From CAWUKT01 sp964352215 (lineage in GTDB: Bacteria > Bacteroidota > Bacteroidia > J057 > JADKCL01): 64,000 nucleotides of DNA. The notes under the pieces are model-generated. The model did no database searches, was not told the DNA's origin, and saw nothing but the letters and a program-made list of their open reading frames with translations. This document shows positions 1 to 9,718 of the stretch, piece after piece. The first letter of the stretch is position 1; every line of letters starts with the position of its first letter. The stretch spans positions 33,152 to 97,151 of the forward strand of contig CAYGRE010000008.1 of the NCBI GenBank assembly GCA_964352215.1, in the 5' to 3' direction. The position numbers and the translations under genes are program-made.

Positions 1-449
1 TGGACAAGCAGATCCTGGTATTTCTGGTCAGCAATGCACGGATGGCGTTCAGTGAAATTGCCAAAAATCTGGATGTTGCTCCGGGTACGGTGCACAGCCG
101 TGTGAAAAGAATGGAGGATATGGGGATCATCCAGGGGTCAACCTTGCGGTTGGACTACGAGAAGTTGGGGATGACCTTCAATGCCTACCTGGGTATCTTT
201 CTACACCAGACTTCTGATTCCGAGCAGGTGTTGAGTGAGTTGCTGAAGGTGCCTGAGGTGACGGTTGCGAATCTGGTTACCGGCCAGTATTCGATCTTTT
301 GCCAAATCCGGGCCCGGAATACGCGGCAAGCGAAGGATGTGATTTATGCCATCAATGACATTGATGGAATTGTTCGGACTGAGTCCACCATTTCGCTGGA
401 AGAGGCGATCAATGACCGGGTGAGGCTGGTCGAGAATATGTTGCGCTAG
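1..449 (+). CDS. Lrp/AsnC family transcriptional regulator (5' partial)
   Basis: The reading frame is already open at base 3 and runs in from outside the window, so the start codon is missing; the ATG at 42 is internal. The visible 148 residues begin inside the N-terminal winged HTH (DKQILVFLVSNARMAFSEIA, then a recognition helix around APGTVHSRVKRMEDMGII). The C-terminal half is a RAM/AsnC ligand-binding domain with the VTGQYSIFCQIRARN strand and a final STISLEEAI segment. Members of this family bind DNA as dimers or octamers and respond to amino acids. The ligand and targets cannot be read from the sequence. The stop codon TAG overlaps the stop of the convergent gene downstream. Confidence 0.9.
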   Translation, partial: DKQILVFLVSNARMAFSEIAKNLDVAPGTVHSRVKRMEDMGIIQGSTLRLDYEKLGMTFNAYLGIFLHQTSDSEQVLSELLKVPEVTVANLVTGQYSIFCQIRARNTRQAKDVIYAINDIDGIVRTESTISLEEAINDRVRLVENMLR

Positions 450-1957
450 TCCTGCACCATGAAACTGGTGACTTTTCCATTGACACGCAGGAAGTACATT
501 CCTGCAGGTAAGCCTTGCAGGCTGATTTCGGTGTCCAGTGGTGCCATTCCCGGTGCGTCCAATTCGCTTTCCATCAATACCCGTCCACTTAGATCCATGA
601 TGCTCGCCTTGAGTGTTTCGTAGTTGGGATGGCCAATGCGGATGTTGACTTTGTCCCGGGCGGGGCTGGGGAAGATTTCGACTCCATCTCTGGATGGGAG
701 TGCTACTTCCACCACATTCGAATAGGTCTGGAAGCCGTTGTCATCAATCATGGAAACGCGGTAGCGTGCCGATCCGCCTGCCGCGGCCCGGTCGAAGTAT
801 GCGAATCCGTGGTCGGAGCTGGCTTCGATTTCAGATAGGACGGCCCAGTCGTCGCTGTCGATGGCCCGCTCGATCAGATAGGTGGATGCGTTCTGCCAGG
901 CCTGGGTTACCCAGGTCAGGCGATTGCCTTCAGCTTCCCGGTCTACCAAGAGGTAGAGGTCATCGGCCTGGAGAATGGGGGAGCAGTCCACCCCGGCGTT
1001 GCCGGGCCCGGTTTCGAAGTTGAAACCGACGGTCCCGTTGGAATTGCTCCAATTGGAGAAGCAGACCACGAATAGCTGGTTGACGGCCACATTCCATGGT
1101 GGTTCATAATTGCATGTCGAGGCCAGAAATGGGATGTTGGCGGCTGAAGCCACCCCGGTACCTCCGGCACTGGAGCAGTTCCAATTGCATCGGATCGGAG
1201 CAATATTGTTGTTGCGGATGTCCGAACAGTTGCTGTTGGTGAGGTCATACATGATCCAGTCGTAATACCCGGATTGGGCGGGGGCATTGGCGCCAAAGTG
1301 GAATTCCAGGAGGCCTGGATTCTGAATTCTGAATATCAGCCAGGTACTGTTGAGTTCGCCACTCAGGAGGCAACCTGTGTTGATGCTTGCCGGATTGGTA
1401 AATGGATTTCCGAGGGATCCGGAGGGGGGAATGTCCTGAATATTTCCCGATCCATTGGCGGTGATGGGAAATGAAGCGGTGGAGGAGCATACCTGGATGG
1501 CAGAATCGCAATCTGCGGTATTGGCTGCCGGGCCAGCACCACAGGTTCCACAGGATATGTCCACGGAAAAGCCTGCTCCGGTGACGGAAAAGTCAGAATA
1601 GAATTCGAGGGTAATACAGTTCCCTGAACTGGAAATATTGGGAGGAAGGGTTGTCCCCATATAAGAGCCCAAAGACTGGGAAAGGGTACTTGGGCCATCA
1701 TAGATATTGACGAAGTCACAGCAGGATTCAATGTCAATCATGTTCCAGTTCAGGTTGAGGCATTGCCCTGCCGTTCCGCAAATGGTCATCACCACCAACT
1801 CATTGTTGTTGTAATTGCCGAAACCACCGGGATCCAGCAAAGTACCACTACAAGTATTGAGGGTGCCATTGGTCATGGTAAAGGTCTGCCCCTGAAGATT
1901 TGGGGCTATTACCAGGGTGCAAATAAGCAGGAAGAGGGTAAAATTCAGGCGCTTCAT
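446..1957 (-). CDS. Secreted CUB-domain protein with T9SS type A sorting domain
   Basis: 503 residues. Residues 1-23 form a signal peptide ending LQGQ. Residues about 25-136 look like a CUB domain (paired cysteines, CCDFVNIYDGPS, CITLEFYSDFSVTGAGF), a beta-sandwich common in extracellular proteins. Residues about 145-325 form a second Cys-rich domain of the kind seen in many Bacteroidota surface proteins (STWLIFRI, YYDWIMYDL, PIRCNW). A fibronectin-III-like segment follows, then a C-terminal T9SS type A domain (EIFPSPARDKVNI, LSGRVLMES, LPAGMYFLRV). The product is predicted to cross the outer membrane through the Por secretion system and be released or anchored at the surface. The ligand is unknown. 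Confidence 0.85.
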   Translation of the reverse strand: MKRLNFTLFLLICTLVIAPNLQGQTFTMTNGTLNTCSGTLLDPGGFGNYNNNELVVMTICGTAGQCLNLNWNMIDIESCCDFVNIYDGPSTLSQSLGSYMGTTLPPNISSSGNCITLEFYSDFSVTGAGFSVDISCGTCGAGPAANTADCDSAIQVCSSTASFPITANGSGNIQDIPPSGSLGNPFTNPASINTGCLLSGELNSTWLIFRIQNPGLLEFHFGANAPAQSGYYDWIMYDLTNSNCSDIRNNNIAPIRCNWNCSSAGGTGVASAANIPFLASTCNYEPPWNVAVNQLFVVCFSNWSNSNGTVGFNFETGPGNAGVDCSPILQADDLYLLVDREAEGNRLTWVTQAWQNASTYLIERAIDSDDWAVLSEIEASSDHGFAYFDRAAAGGSARYRVSMIDDNGFQTYSNVVEVALPSRDGVEIFPSPARDKVNIRIGHPNYETLKASIMDLSGRVLMESELDAPGMAPLDTEISLQGLPAGMYFLRVNGKVTSFMVQD

Positions 1958-1981
1958 AACATTGACTGTCTGGACGATCGG

Positions 1982-2380
1982 CTATTGGAGGGTAGAATAC
2001 ACTTCCTGAAGTTCTTTGCGTGGCTTCAGGACGATGTAGTGGCTGGGGTATTCCGGTTGGAAGGTGTTCTTTCTGCTCCACTCCCTTAAATGCTCATATT
2101 CCTGCACATCAAAGGTGCTTGGGTCAATACTGGGGCATTCAGAACAATTGGGATTTTCCATTACATACCACGACTGCTGATAGTAATAGTTGAGTTGCCT
2201 GAGCTTTTGGGGGTGATTTTGCTGGATATCCGCAATTTGTGCCTCCGAATAGTGCAGGTATATCCGATGGTCCAGGCGCTCATTAGAGGGGGCGTCTTGC
2301 AGTATTGATTGGGAAAAACCAGCCTTTGGTAGGGCAACAGTGATCAGGGCGAGAAGGCTCGCAAAAATATAGGGTCGCAT
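1982..2380 (-). CDS. Small exported hypothetical protein
   Basis: 132 residues with a clear signal peptide (about 1-23, ending AGFSQ). The mature part is rich in Tyr, Gln and Glu and contains a NPNCSECPSID segment with two cysteines. No domain is recognised and no T9SS tail is present, so the protein is probably periplasmic. It lies 24 bases upstream of the CUB-domain gene on the same strand, which suggests co-transcription. A possible Bacteroidota-type promoter lies in the AT-rich stretch just above 2400. The function is unknown. Confidence 0.65.
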   Translation of the reverse strand: MRPYIFASLLALITVALPKAGFSQSILQDAPSNERLDHRIYLHYSEAQIADIQQNHPQKLRQLNYYYQQSWYVMENPNCSECPSIDPSTFDVQEYEHLREWSRKNTFQPEYPSHYIVLKPRKELQEVYSTLQ

Positions 2381-2609
2381 AATATGAACTTCTTTCCTTG
2401 GCTTTTAACTAACTGTATACCAAGTTAATATTTATCTGACAAATTCAAAACTTATCCACATGTGAAATTGCCCTTATTTGGCCTATGGGGGGATTAATGA
2501 AGGATATCAACAATGGGGGCTAATACCTTTCAGATTCAAATCCTGGGGGTTCAGATTACCATTTTGGCCCCAGAGAGATTAAAAATTACCATTCGTAACC
2601 TCGTGACTA

Positions 2610-2638
2610 TTTGAGAACCGCAAGAATACTTATCTTAA
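2610..2638 (+). promoter_or_regulatory. Bacteroidota-type promoter for the T9SS gene at 2668
   Basis: TTTG at 2610-2613 and TATCTTAA at 2631-2638 are separated by 17 bases, matching the -33 TTTG and -7 TAnnTTTG elements of Bacteroidota sigma factors. Transcription would start near 2645, about 20 bases before the ATG. The same spacing is seen upstream of purL. Confidence 0.5.
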
Positions 2639-2667
2639 CCTCATCTTCATCGAATAACTGAGCATAT

Positions 2668-4293
2668 ATGCAGCGCGATCTTTTACGCAATATTGTTTTG
2701 ATCCTTTTTGTTTTGATTGGTTCTTCTGCTTCGGGACAATACAAGGTTTTGTATTTACCTGACACTTTGACCCTCGACAATATTGGACTTTTCTCCTCCC
2801 AGGAAGTGATCTTTACGGGTATTCCGGGCCGGGAAGTAGCCATTACCGGATTTGTCAGTGGTCAGGATACCTCAGGCTACGGGGTTCAGTCCGCCTTTCT
2901 GCTCCAAACCAATTCAGACGGTGAGCCTCAGGCCTTCAGTCATTATTATGATACCACTGCTTTGTTCTATCCTGGAGCACGCGGCTATGGCCTCTGTTAT
3001 GATGGCAACAACCATTATTACCTGGCGGTCGGTACCAATGACAATTGTGTAATCATTAAGGTTGATACTTCGGGCAATATGCTGTGGGCCAAGGATGGTG
3101 GGCACCATGATTATTATGGGGTCGTTTATGACAATGGGACGATCGGGGCCCTGGGCCAGAATGAAAGTTTTACCGGTGCCCATGACTACTCGGTCACTCA
3201 GATCGATGAAGCGGGCAGCAGTTCCATTCCGGATATGATGTTCGGGACTACCGGATTCGACGTTCCCCGTGCATTTGCCAAAGCCCCCGACGGTTATGTA
3301 ATGGTTGGGTTTTCGGCCAATGGTCCTGACCGGGGAAATATGATGGTAAAGGCGAATGCCAATCTGGATGTTGATTGGTCCAGGGTCTGGCGGGTAATGA
3401 ACAAACGGGTGAGTGGAGAGGATGTCTTGGTATTGCCCAACCATGGTGGCTACTACGTCATCGGATCCCTGGAATCCACGGTGGGAGGACTGGATTCTAT
3501 TTATGTAATGAAATTAGACACTGGTGGTAATTCACTTTGGATGAAATCTTTTGGGTTAGAGACTTATGCTACCCTTTATGCCAGCTCACTGGATTATGTG
3601 CCCTCTACTGGTAATTTGCTGATCGGTGGGTATTATAAAGTTGGCTCTTTTTCCAAAGGGTATGTAATGTCGATCGATAGTGGAGGTAATTTTCTCTGGG
3701 CCAGAGACTATGCCGACCCCGATACCACCGTCGAAGAGTCCATCAATGACATTGTTGTTTCACCGAATGGCGAGTATTTCTTTGCTACTGGTAATTATGT
3801 CCAGTACGATGGGTTCACCCTCACCAACAAAATTGTCTGCTGGAAAGCCCCGGTTAGCAATGGTGAGATTTCCTGTGATACTCCTCTGTTTTTCGGAAGC
3901 GGTATTGCCTACCCCTTTGATGCAGATGTTGTCTTTACCGAACCTTTCAGTGACAATGATCCCTACCCCATTTCTCCGGTACCGAGTGGCGTGATGGAAG
4001 ACGAAGTAATCTGCTTTACGGTAGTGAGTGCAGCTGAGGCCCTTCCCGAAAGGGAGTATTTGCAAGTGGTCAATCCGGTGGGGATGGAAATGGTGGTCGA
4101 TTGTGAAATGGATGTGGAACCGGGGATGCTGGAATTGCGGGACTTGCAGGGGAAACTGGTACTTAGCCGTTTGGTTGAGCCGGGAAGTCACCGCATAAGA
4201 ATTTCAACCACTGGTATTCCCACGGGCTTGTACTTTCTCACCCTGCGCTCTCAAGGCATTGTTTACACCACTAAAAAGCTCCTTTTTCGTTGA
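2668..4293 (+). CDS. Secreted beta-propeller-like protein with T9SS type A domain
   Basis: 541 residues. A signal peptide occupies about 1-24 (SSASGQ). The body holds repeated blades with a recurring pattern of the type VIKVDTSGNMLWAKD, VMKLDTGGNSLWMKS and VMSIDSGGNFLWARD, typical of SBBP-like or quinoprotein-like propellers in Bacteroidota surface proteins. The last about 85 residues are a type A sorting domain with a diverged first motif (VVNPVGMEMVV), then LRDLQGKLVLS and IPTGLYFLTL. The gene at 35670 encodes a protein of the same layout. It is predicted to be secreted by T9SS; the binding function is unknown. It converges with the LacI gene 40 bases downstream. Confidence 0.8.
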   Translation: MQRDLLRNIVLILFVLIGSSASGQYKVLYLPDTLTLDNIGLFSSQEVIFTGIPGREVAITGFVSGQDTSGYGVQSAFLLQTNSDGEPQAFSHYYDTTALFYPGARGYGLCYDGNNHYYLAVGTNDNCVIIKVDTSGNMLWAKDGGHHDYYGVVYDNGTIGALGQNESFTGAHDYSVTQIDEAGSSSIPDMMFGTTGFDVPRAFAKAPDGYVMVGFSANGPDRGNMMVKANANLDVDWSRVWRVMNKRVSGEDVLVLPNHGGYYVIGSLESTVGGLDSIYVMKLDTGGNSLWMKSFGLETYATLYASSLDYVPSTGNLLIGGYYKVGSFSKGYVMSIDSGGNFLWARDYADPDTTVEESINDIVVSPNGEYFFATGNYVQYDGFTLTNKIVCWKAPVSNGEISCDTPLFFGSGIAYPFDADVVFTEPFSDNDPYPISPVPSGVMEDEVICFTVVSAAEALPEREYLQVVNPVGMEMVVDCEMDVEPGMLELRDLQGKLVLSRLVEPGSHRIRISTTGIPTGLYFLTLRSQGIVYTTKKLLFR

Positions 4294-4333
4294 TGGCTTC
4301 TTTGCCTTTAACAGCTTCTTTTCCGCTGATGGA

Positions 4334-5362
4334 TTAGCCGCATGAACCCCGGTCTATCAGGGTGGTAGAGAGGTGAATCTGATCCTTTAATGCAGCCTTG
4401 TCTCCTTTTTCGATCTTATCCAGGATTATTTCCACTGCTTTGGTTCCCATTTCCTCAATAGGCTGTTCTACCGCAGTTATCCCCGGCTGAACAAGGCCAA
4501 AGAGTTCGATGTCATCAAAGCTGAGAAGCGCCACATCATCTGGAATACTTTTTCCCATTTTATTCAGACAATTCAATGCTGCCGTGGCAAGATTGTTGTT
4601 CAGTGCATAAAGTGCCTGGACAGGCTCCGGTCCTGATAACAACTTTGGAATAATTTCCGCAATGGTGGAGTCTATTGCGTGGTATGGGATTTCAATATTG
4701 AGTGATTCGTCGTAAGGAATGTCGTTGGCTTTCAATGCGTCCTTGTATCCTCGCTCCCGTTCGGTCATGCTGGTCAGGTGAGAAGGGGAAATCCTGAGAA
4801 GTCCAATCCGCTTTTTACCTTTTTTTACCAGGTGTTCGACTGCTTCTTTACTCCCTCCATAGTTGTCAGCAGTAACAAAGGGGGTGGCTTCATTGGGAAT
4901 GTACCGGTCGATCAGTACCAGTGGGAAGTCATCTTCCTTGAGTTGATGGATGTCCGCATTGTTCTCCAGGGTGGTTGAAAGGATGATTCCATCTACCAGG
5001 CGATCACGCAGCATCTGGATGAGTTCCTTCTCCCGGTCAGCTTTTTCATCAGAACTACTGAAGAGACAATAGTATCCTCTTTTGCTTGCAGCATCTTCAA
5101 TGGCCCGACACATCCGTGCATAAAAGACGTTTGAAATGTCTGCAACAATCAGGCCTATGGTGTGAGACCTGCCGGTACGGAGGCTTCTGGCCATGATATT
5201 GGGCTTGTAGTCAAGCTCCTTGGCTTTGGCCCAAACACGCTTTTGAGTCTCTTCGTTGATTCCATTCTCTTTGCCCTTGTTGTTCAGGACCATGGAAACA
5301 AGTGTTTTGGATACCCCTAAAGCTTTGGCTATGTCTGCGAGTGAAGTCTTCTTCTTTTTCAA
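4334..5362 (-). CDS. LacI family transcriptional regulator
   Basis: 342 residues, the usual length. The N-terminal HTH and hinge helix (about 5-58) include SLADIAKALGVSKTLVSMVL and the linker YKPNIMARSLRTGRS. The rest is a periplasmic-binding-like effector domain beginning TIGLIVADISNVFYARM. The gene is divergent from the ROK kinase and GH92 mannosidase genes, separated by 216 bases. By analogy with similar loci it probably controls them in response to a sugar released from a mannan or N-glycan. The effector is not known. Confidence 0.92.
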   Translation of the reverse strand: MKKKKTSLADIAKALGVSKTLVSMVLNNKGKENGINEETQKRVWAKAKELDYKPNIMARSLRTGRSHTIGLIVADISNVFYARMCRAIEDAASKRGYYCLFSSSDEKADREKELIQMLRDRLVDGIILSTTLENNADIHQLKEDDFPLVLIDRYIPNEATPFVTADNYGGSKEAVEHLVKKGKKRIGLLRISPSHLTSMTERERGYKDALKANDIPYDESLNIEIPYHAIDSTIAEIIPKLLSGPEPVQALYALNNNLATAALNCLNKMGKSIPDDVALLSFDDIELFGLVQPGITAVEQPIEEMGTKAVEIILDKIEKGDKAALKDQIHLSTTLIDRGSCG

Positions 5363-5416
5363 TGGTGCTCCTTATTAGTGGATGGTTGGTTCATTAAGTT
5401 AAAAATAGCTAAGAAT

Positions 5417-5428
5417 GATAATCTTATC
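5417..5428. promoter_or_regulatory. Possible operator between LacI and ROK genes
   Basis: GATAATCTTATC has perfect 5-base inverted half-sites (GATAA/TTATC) around a 2-base centre. It lies in the divergent intergenic region, about 55 bases upstream of the LacI start codon. It lacks the central CG typical of classical LacI operators, so the assignment is weak. Confidence 0.25.
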
Positions 5429-5578
5429 CAACTTTGTGCATTCTGACTTGTCCGGGAAGTTGTTAAGTGGGGGAGGTCTTGCCAGGAATACCCTTGCTTT
5501 ATCGGTTTAGGGGTTTATTTTTATGTAAATTAGTTTTAAAGTCAATGTGAAGATGAGTTCACTTTCAGAAGAAGAAAG

Positions 5579-6568
5579 ATGCATTACCACAGCCAATTAG
5601 AAAATGCCCTGGTTGCAGGAATAGATTTTGGAGGGACCAATATTGAGGTGGGTATCCTTGATGGAGAGGGACGTATTGTCTGTAGCAAGAGCCTGCCCAC
5701 GAGTAATTTTGGCCAACCTGGGGAATTTATAGAGGTCCTGAAAGATGTTTTGGCTGACATGGTTCCGGCAGGTGAAGGGAAATTGGTTGGGATCGGACTC
5801 GGTGCCCCAAATGGAAACTATTATACAGGCAGCATTGAACATGCTCCGAATCTCAACTGGAAAGGTATTGTTCCTCTGGCCAGGTTGTGTTCTGAAGCGA
5901 CCGGTGTACCAGCTGTTTTGACAAATGACGCCAATGCCGCTGCCATCGGTGAGGCATATTTCGGAGGTGCCCGTGGGATGCAGAACTTTATCAGCGTTAC
6001 CATCGGTACTGGGTTGGGCTGCGGAATCTTCGTGGATGGGGAGCTCATCTACGGCCATTCCGGATTTGCGGGAGAGTTGGGGCATACCATCGTGGTACCT
6101 AACGGCCGTCTTTGTACCTGTGGCCGCAATGGTTGCCTGGAGGCTTATGTCTCTGCCCGTGGTTTGATTCAAAATACCAGGGAGGCACTCCAAGAGCAGG
6201 GTTATGGCAGCCCGCTGGCCCAGTTGGACAATGGTAGCCTGAGGCCTGATGCCATCTTCGATGCAGCCATTGAAGGTGATCTCGCAGCTTTGAGGGCATT
6301 TGAAACAACCGGGCATTACCTGGGGCTCTCTCTGGCCAATGCTGCCGCAATTTTAAGCCCTGAAGCTATTTTTCTTTTCGGGGGACTGATGAAGGCCGGA
6401 GATTTGCTTCTGAGGCCCACCAGGGAATACCTTGATCGGGAAATTTTACCTATTTTAAAGGGTACGGTCGAGGTCAGAACCTCCTCCCTCACCGAAAAGA
6501 ATGCAGCGGTCCTCGGAGCAGGAGCACTGGCATGGTCGGAGATCAGGAAAAAGAATTCCAATCGATGA
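5579..6568 (+). CDS. ROK family sugar kinase (glucokinase/mannokinase-like)
   Basis: 329 residues. The N-terminal phosphate-binding motif is AGIDFGGTNIEVGI. A second ATP-site segment is SVTIGTGLGCGIFVDG. The ROK signature follows, with the catalytic/zinc region GELGHTIV and the CTCGRNGCLEAYVS zinc motif (one His, three Cys). No HTH domain is present, so it is an enzyme rather than an NagC-type repressor. ROK kinases phosphorylate glucose, mannose, fructose or N-acetyl sugars; the substrate here is inferred to be mannose or glucose because the next gene is an alpha-mannosidase. A possible -7 element TAGTTTTA lies at 5531-5538. Its stop codon overlaps the start of the GH92 gene. Confidence 0.9.
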   Translation: MHYHSQLENALVAGIDFGGTNIEVGILDGEGRIVCSKSLPTSNFGQPGEFIEVLKDVLADMVPAGEGKLVGIGLGAPNGNYYTGSIEHAPNLNWKGIVPLARLCSEATGVPAVLTNDANAAAIGEAYFGGARGMQNFISVTIGTGLGCGIFVDGELIYGHSGFAGELGHTIVVPNGRLCTCGRNGCLEAYVSARGLIQNTREALQEQGYGSPLAQLDNGSLRPDAIFDAAIEGDLAALRAFETTGHYLGLSLANAAAILSPEAIFLFGGLMKAGDLLLRPTREYLDREILPILKGTVEVRTSSLTEKNAAVLGAGALAWSEIRKKNSNR

Positions 6569-9522
6569 AGCTTACTTCTATCATTCTTATTCTATGCGGT
6601 GCCTTGTTTCTGTGCGCCTGTGGCCCGGAGCCATCAGTTGAGCAAGTGGAAACCGTTCCTGTCCTGGAAAGTGTAGATCCTTTTATTGGAACCGGAGGAC
6701 ACGGGCATACCTTCCCTGGGGCCACCCTTCCTTTTGGTATGGTCCAGGTTAGCCCTGATACACGCATAGAGGGATGGGATGGATGTGGAGGGTACCATTA
6801 CAGCGACAGCCTGATCTTTGGGTTTTCTCATACCCATCTGAGTGGTACCGGTGTCTCTGATTATGGAGATATCTTATTCTTGCCTAAAACAAAGTTGTTG
6901 ACGAGTTATGGGGGAGATGTTTCCAAGCCTTTTGTTCGCAACCACGGTGCTCATTTTAAGAAGGAAGATGAAGTGGCCGAAGCGGGATATTACAAGGTCT
7001 TCCTGGACGAAGAGGAAATCACAGCTGAGCTGACTGCAACTGAGCATGGTGCAGTTCACAGGTATAGCGCCCCACCACAAAAAGAACTGCAAGTGGTACT
7101 GGACCTGGGTTATCGGGATGAGGTGACCTATGGATTGCTCGAGGCTCCTGGCAATACGGTAGTTGAGGGGTTCAGGGTCTCAAAAGCCTGGGCTGAAGAA
7201 CAACATGTTTACTTTGTCGCCCAATTCTCCCGCCCTTTTACCTTGGTAGAGCGGGCTACTTCATTCAATGGGAATGAGGAAGGCGCGGGGCTTGTTGGCT
7301 TTCTGAACTTTGAACCCAGTGAGGAACCTTTGGAAATCAGGGTTGGAATCTCTGCGGTAGATGTGGAGGGTGCCCGGAGGAATCTGGAAGCTGAGTTGGG
7401 GGCTGATTCTGATTCAATGGTTTTCGACAAGATAAGGGCGAAGGCTCAAAAAATCTGGGAGGACCATCTGTCGGTGGTGACAGTTAAGGGAGGGTCCCGA
7501 AAAGATCAGCGAAACTTTTATACGGCACTTTATCATACCCATATTGCCCCGAACCTGTTCACCGACGTTGATGGGAGGTACAGGGGAATGGACAAGTCGA
7601 TTCATTCTGTATCTGGTCCGCATCGGCAGTTTACCGTATTTTCTCTTTGGGATACATTTCGGGCCACCCACCCCTTGTATACGATTCTCCATCCCCGGGA
7701 AACAAGGGAATTCATCGAAACTTTTCTTCGTCAGTATGAAGAAGGGGGGCGACTTCCTGTTTGGGAATTGGCGGGGAATGAAACGGATTGCATGATTGGC
7801 TACCACAGTGTACCGGTGATTGTAGATGCTTATGTCAAAGGAATTCAGGATTTTGATACTCAGAAAGCCCTGAAGGCAATGGTGCAGGGAGCCAATCAAA
7901 GGTGGTTTGGGCTGGATAGTTATCGTGAAAGGGGGTATATCGAGGCTTCGGATGAGCCGGAATCGGTGTCTAAAACCTTGGAATATGCTTACGATGACTG
8001 GTGTATAGCTGTTTTTGCTGACCTCTTGGGGGAGGAAAAGATCGCCCGCGAATTCTATGAACGGGCACAGTATTACCAAAATTTATTCGATCCGGAAACG
8101 GGATATTTTAGGGCGCGGATGAATGGAGGTTGGCAAAAGCCTTTTGACCCGAGGGAGGTGAATTTCAATTTTACTGAGGCGAATGCCTGGCAGTACAGTG
8201 GGTTTGTGCCACATGATATTTCCCATTTGATCAGCCTGCATGGTGGGAAAGATGGATTTACCGCTCATCTGGATAGTTTATTTGTGGCTCCGAGTCAGAC
8301 CACAGGACGGGACCAGGCAGACATTACTGGCTTGATAGGCCAGTATGCGCACGGGAACGAACCCAGTCACCACATGGCTTATCTGTACGCTTATACCGGG
8401 GAACCTGCAAAAGGTGCTTTGCGGATTCGTCAGATCATGGATCACCTTTATCGGGACCAACCTGACGGCCTTTCCGGAAATGAGGATTGTGGCCAGATGT
8501 CGGCTTGGTTTGTTTTCTCTGCCATGGGTTTTTATCCGGTCTGTCCAGGAACGAATCAATATGTTCTTGGAACCCCCTTGTTTTCAGAAATTTCAATCAG
8601 GTTGGGAGGCGGGAAATCGTTTAGGATCTTGGCCAATGGACTTTCTGAAGAGAATATTTATATCCAGGACGCTGCTTTGAATGGGGTGCCATTGGAGCAG
8701 TTGTATCTCCGGCATGAGGACATCATCGAGGGTGGTGAACTGGTGTTGGAAATGGGGAGCGATCCTGGGAAGGTCTGGTGGGAGGAACTTCCGGGACAGC
8801 CTTTTGGTGGGGACCGGACCTTGCCGGTTCCGGTTATTTCATCTGCTTCCATGACATTTGACGATCAATTGGAAATTGAAATTTCTTCCCCGCTCACAGG
8901 TGAGGAGATCGCTTACTTTACCACAAATAGTAGGGATACAGTTGTTGGGAAGGGACCGGTTCGGTTTTTCCTATCGGAAACGGATACGGTGGTAGCCATG
9001 GTCCTCGGTGCTGGTGGCCGGTCGAGCAAGCCGGTGAAGGCAGCCTTTTTTAAGATCGATGAAAGTCGGAAGGTGACTTCCCTGACTGAATATGCCAATC
9101 AGTATGCTGCTGATGGGGGCCAATCTCTGGTGGACCATTTGCGCGGGGGTGCTAATTTCAGGACGGGACGTTGGCAAGGTTTCCGGGAAGACTTGGAGGT
9201 TGAGGTTGATTTGGGTCAGGTGAAGGATTTTGACAGGATTGCCCTGAGTTGTTTGCAAGACATCAAGTCCTGGATTTGGATGCCGCGGCAGGTGAAGTTT
9301 CAAACTTCCCTGGACGGGGAGGAATGGATACTGTCTGGAGAAGTGAAGCCCTCAACCCTTGAATCTGAGGAAGGTGTTTTTCTGGAGGAAATAGGGATCA
9401 GAAAGCCTGGGAGGGCCCGGTATGTTCGGATTTCTGCAACTCAGTACGGGGTATGCCCCGCGTGGCACCTGGGAGCAGGTGGGAAGACGTGGCTTTTCGC
9501 AGATGAGGTCATTGTGGAATAA
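6565..9522 (+). CDS. GH92 family alpha-mannosidase, lipoprotein
   Basis: 985 residues from the ATG at 6565. That start is preferred over the ATG at 6532 because it gives a clean lipoprotein signal (ILILCGALFLCAC) and a 4-base ATGA overlap with the kinase stop. GH92 hallmarks are DPFIGTGGHGHTFPGAT near the N-terminus, GNETDCMIGYHSVPV in the catalytic (alpha/alpha)6 barrel, AHGNEPSHHMAYLYAYTG, and GNEDCGQMSAWFVFSAMGFY. GH92 enzymes are calcium-dependent exo-alpha-mannosidases acting on N-glycans or yeast mannan. After about residue 750 come a chitobiase-C-like beta domain and an F5/8-type-C-like domain, probably for carbohydrate binding. No SusC/SusD pair is in the window. Confidence 0.93.
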   Translation: MKLTSIILILCGALFLCACGPEPSVEQVETVPVLESVDPFIGTGGHGHTFPGATLPFGMVQVSPDTRIEGWDGCGGYHYSDSLIFGFSHTHLSGTGVSDYGDILFLPKTKLLTSYGGDVSKPFVRNHGAHFKKEDEVAEAGYYKVFLDEEEITAELTATEHGAVHRYSAPPQKELQVVLDLGYRDEVTYGLLEAPGNTVVEGFRVSKAWAEEQHVYFVAQFSRPFTLVERATSFNGNEEGAGLVGFLNFEPSEEPLEIRVGISAVDVEGARRNLEAELGADSDSMVFDKIRAKAQKIWEDHLSVVTVKGGSRKDQRNFYTALYHTHIAPNLFTDVDGRYRGMDKSIHSVSGPHRQFTVFSLWDTFRATHPLYTILHPRETREFIETFLRQYEEGGRLPVWELAGNETDCMIGYHSVPVIVDAYVKGIQDFDTQKALKAMVQGANQRWFGLDSYRERGYIEASDEPESVSKTLEYAYDDWCIAVFADLLGEEKIAREFYERAQYYQNLFDPETGYFRARMNGGWQKPFDPREVNFNFTEANAWQYSGFVPHDISHLISLHGGKDGFTAHLDSLFVAPSQTTGRDQADITGLIGQYAHGNEPSHHMAYLYAYTGEPAKGALRIRQIMDHLYRDQPDGLSGNEDCGQMSAWFVFSAMGFYPVCPGTNQYVLGTPLFSEISIRLGGGKSFRILANGLSEENIYIQDAALNGVPLEQLYLRHEDIIEGGELVLEMGSDPGKVWWEELPGQPFGGDRTLPVPVISSASMTFDDQLEIEISSPLTGEEIAYFTTNSRDTVVGKGPVRFFLSETDTVVAMVLGAGGRSSKPVKAAFFKIDESRKVTSLTEYANQYAADGGQSLVDHLRGGANFRTGRWQGFREDLEVEVDLGQVKDFDRIALSCLQDIKSWIWMPRQVKFQTSLDGEEWILSGEVKPSTLESEEGVFLEEIGIRKPGRARYVRISATQYGVCPAWHLGAGGKTWLFADEVIVE

Positions 9523-9718
9523 GACGCTGTTTGTACGACGATTCGGTCCAATCGTGAGATGGTTGAATGACGAAGTGGTATTGCACCCAAATCTTCTGTA
9601 TTCTCTTTGCTTTTTCATTTCTTTAGGTCAAATTAGACCCTTGAATTGGAGGTCGTGCAGGATTGCGGGAGTGTATTTCCGAAATTCATGGGCCTTAATG
9701 GAAATCAGTGATAAATAG

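Noticed and set aside
6532..6564. Earlier start (ATG at 6532) for the GH92 gene
   Set aside because: It would add 11 polar residues before the lipoprotein signal; the ATG at 6565 fits the ATGA overlap and signal peptide rules.
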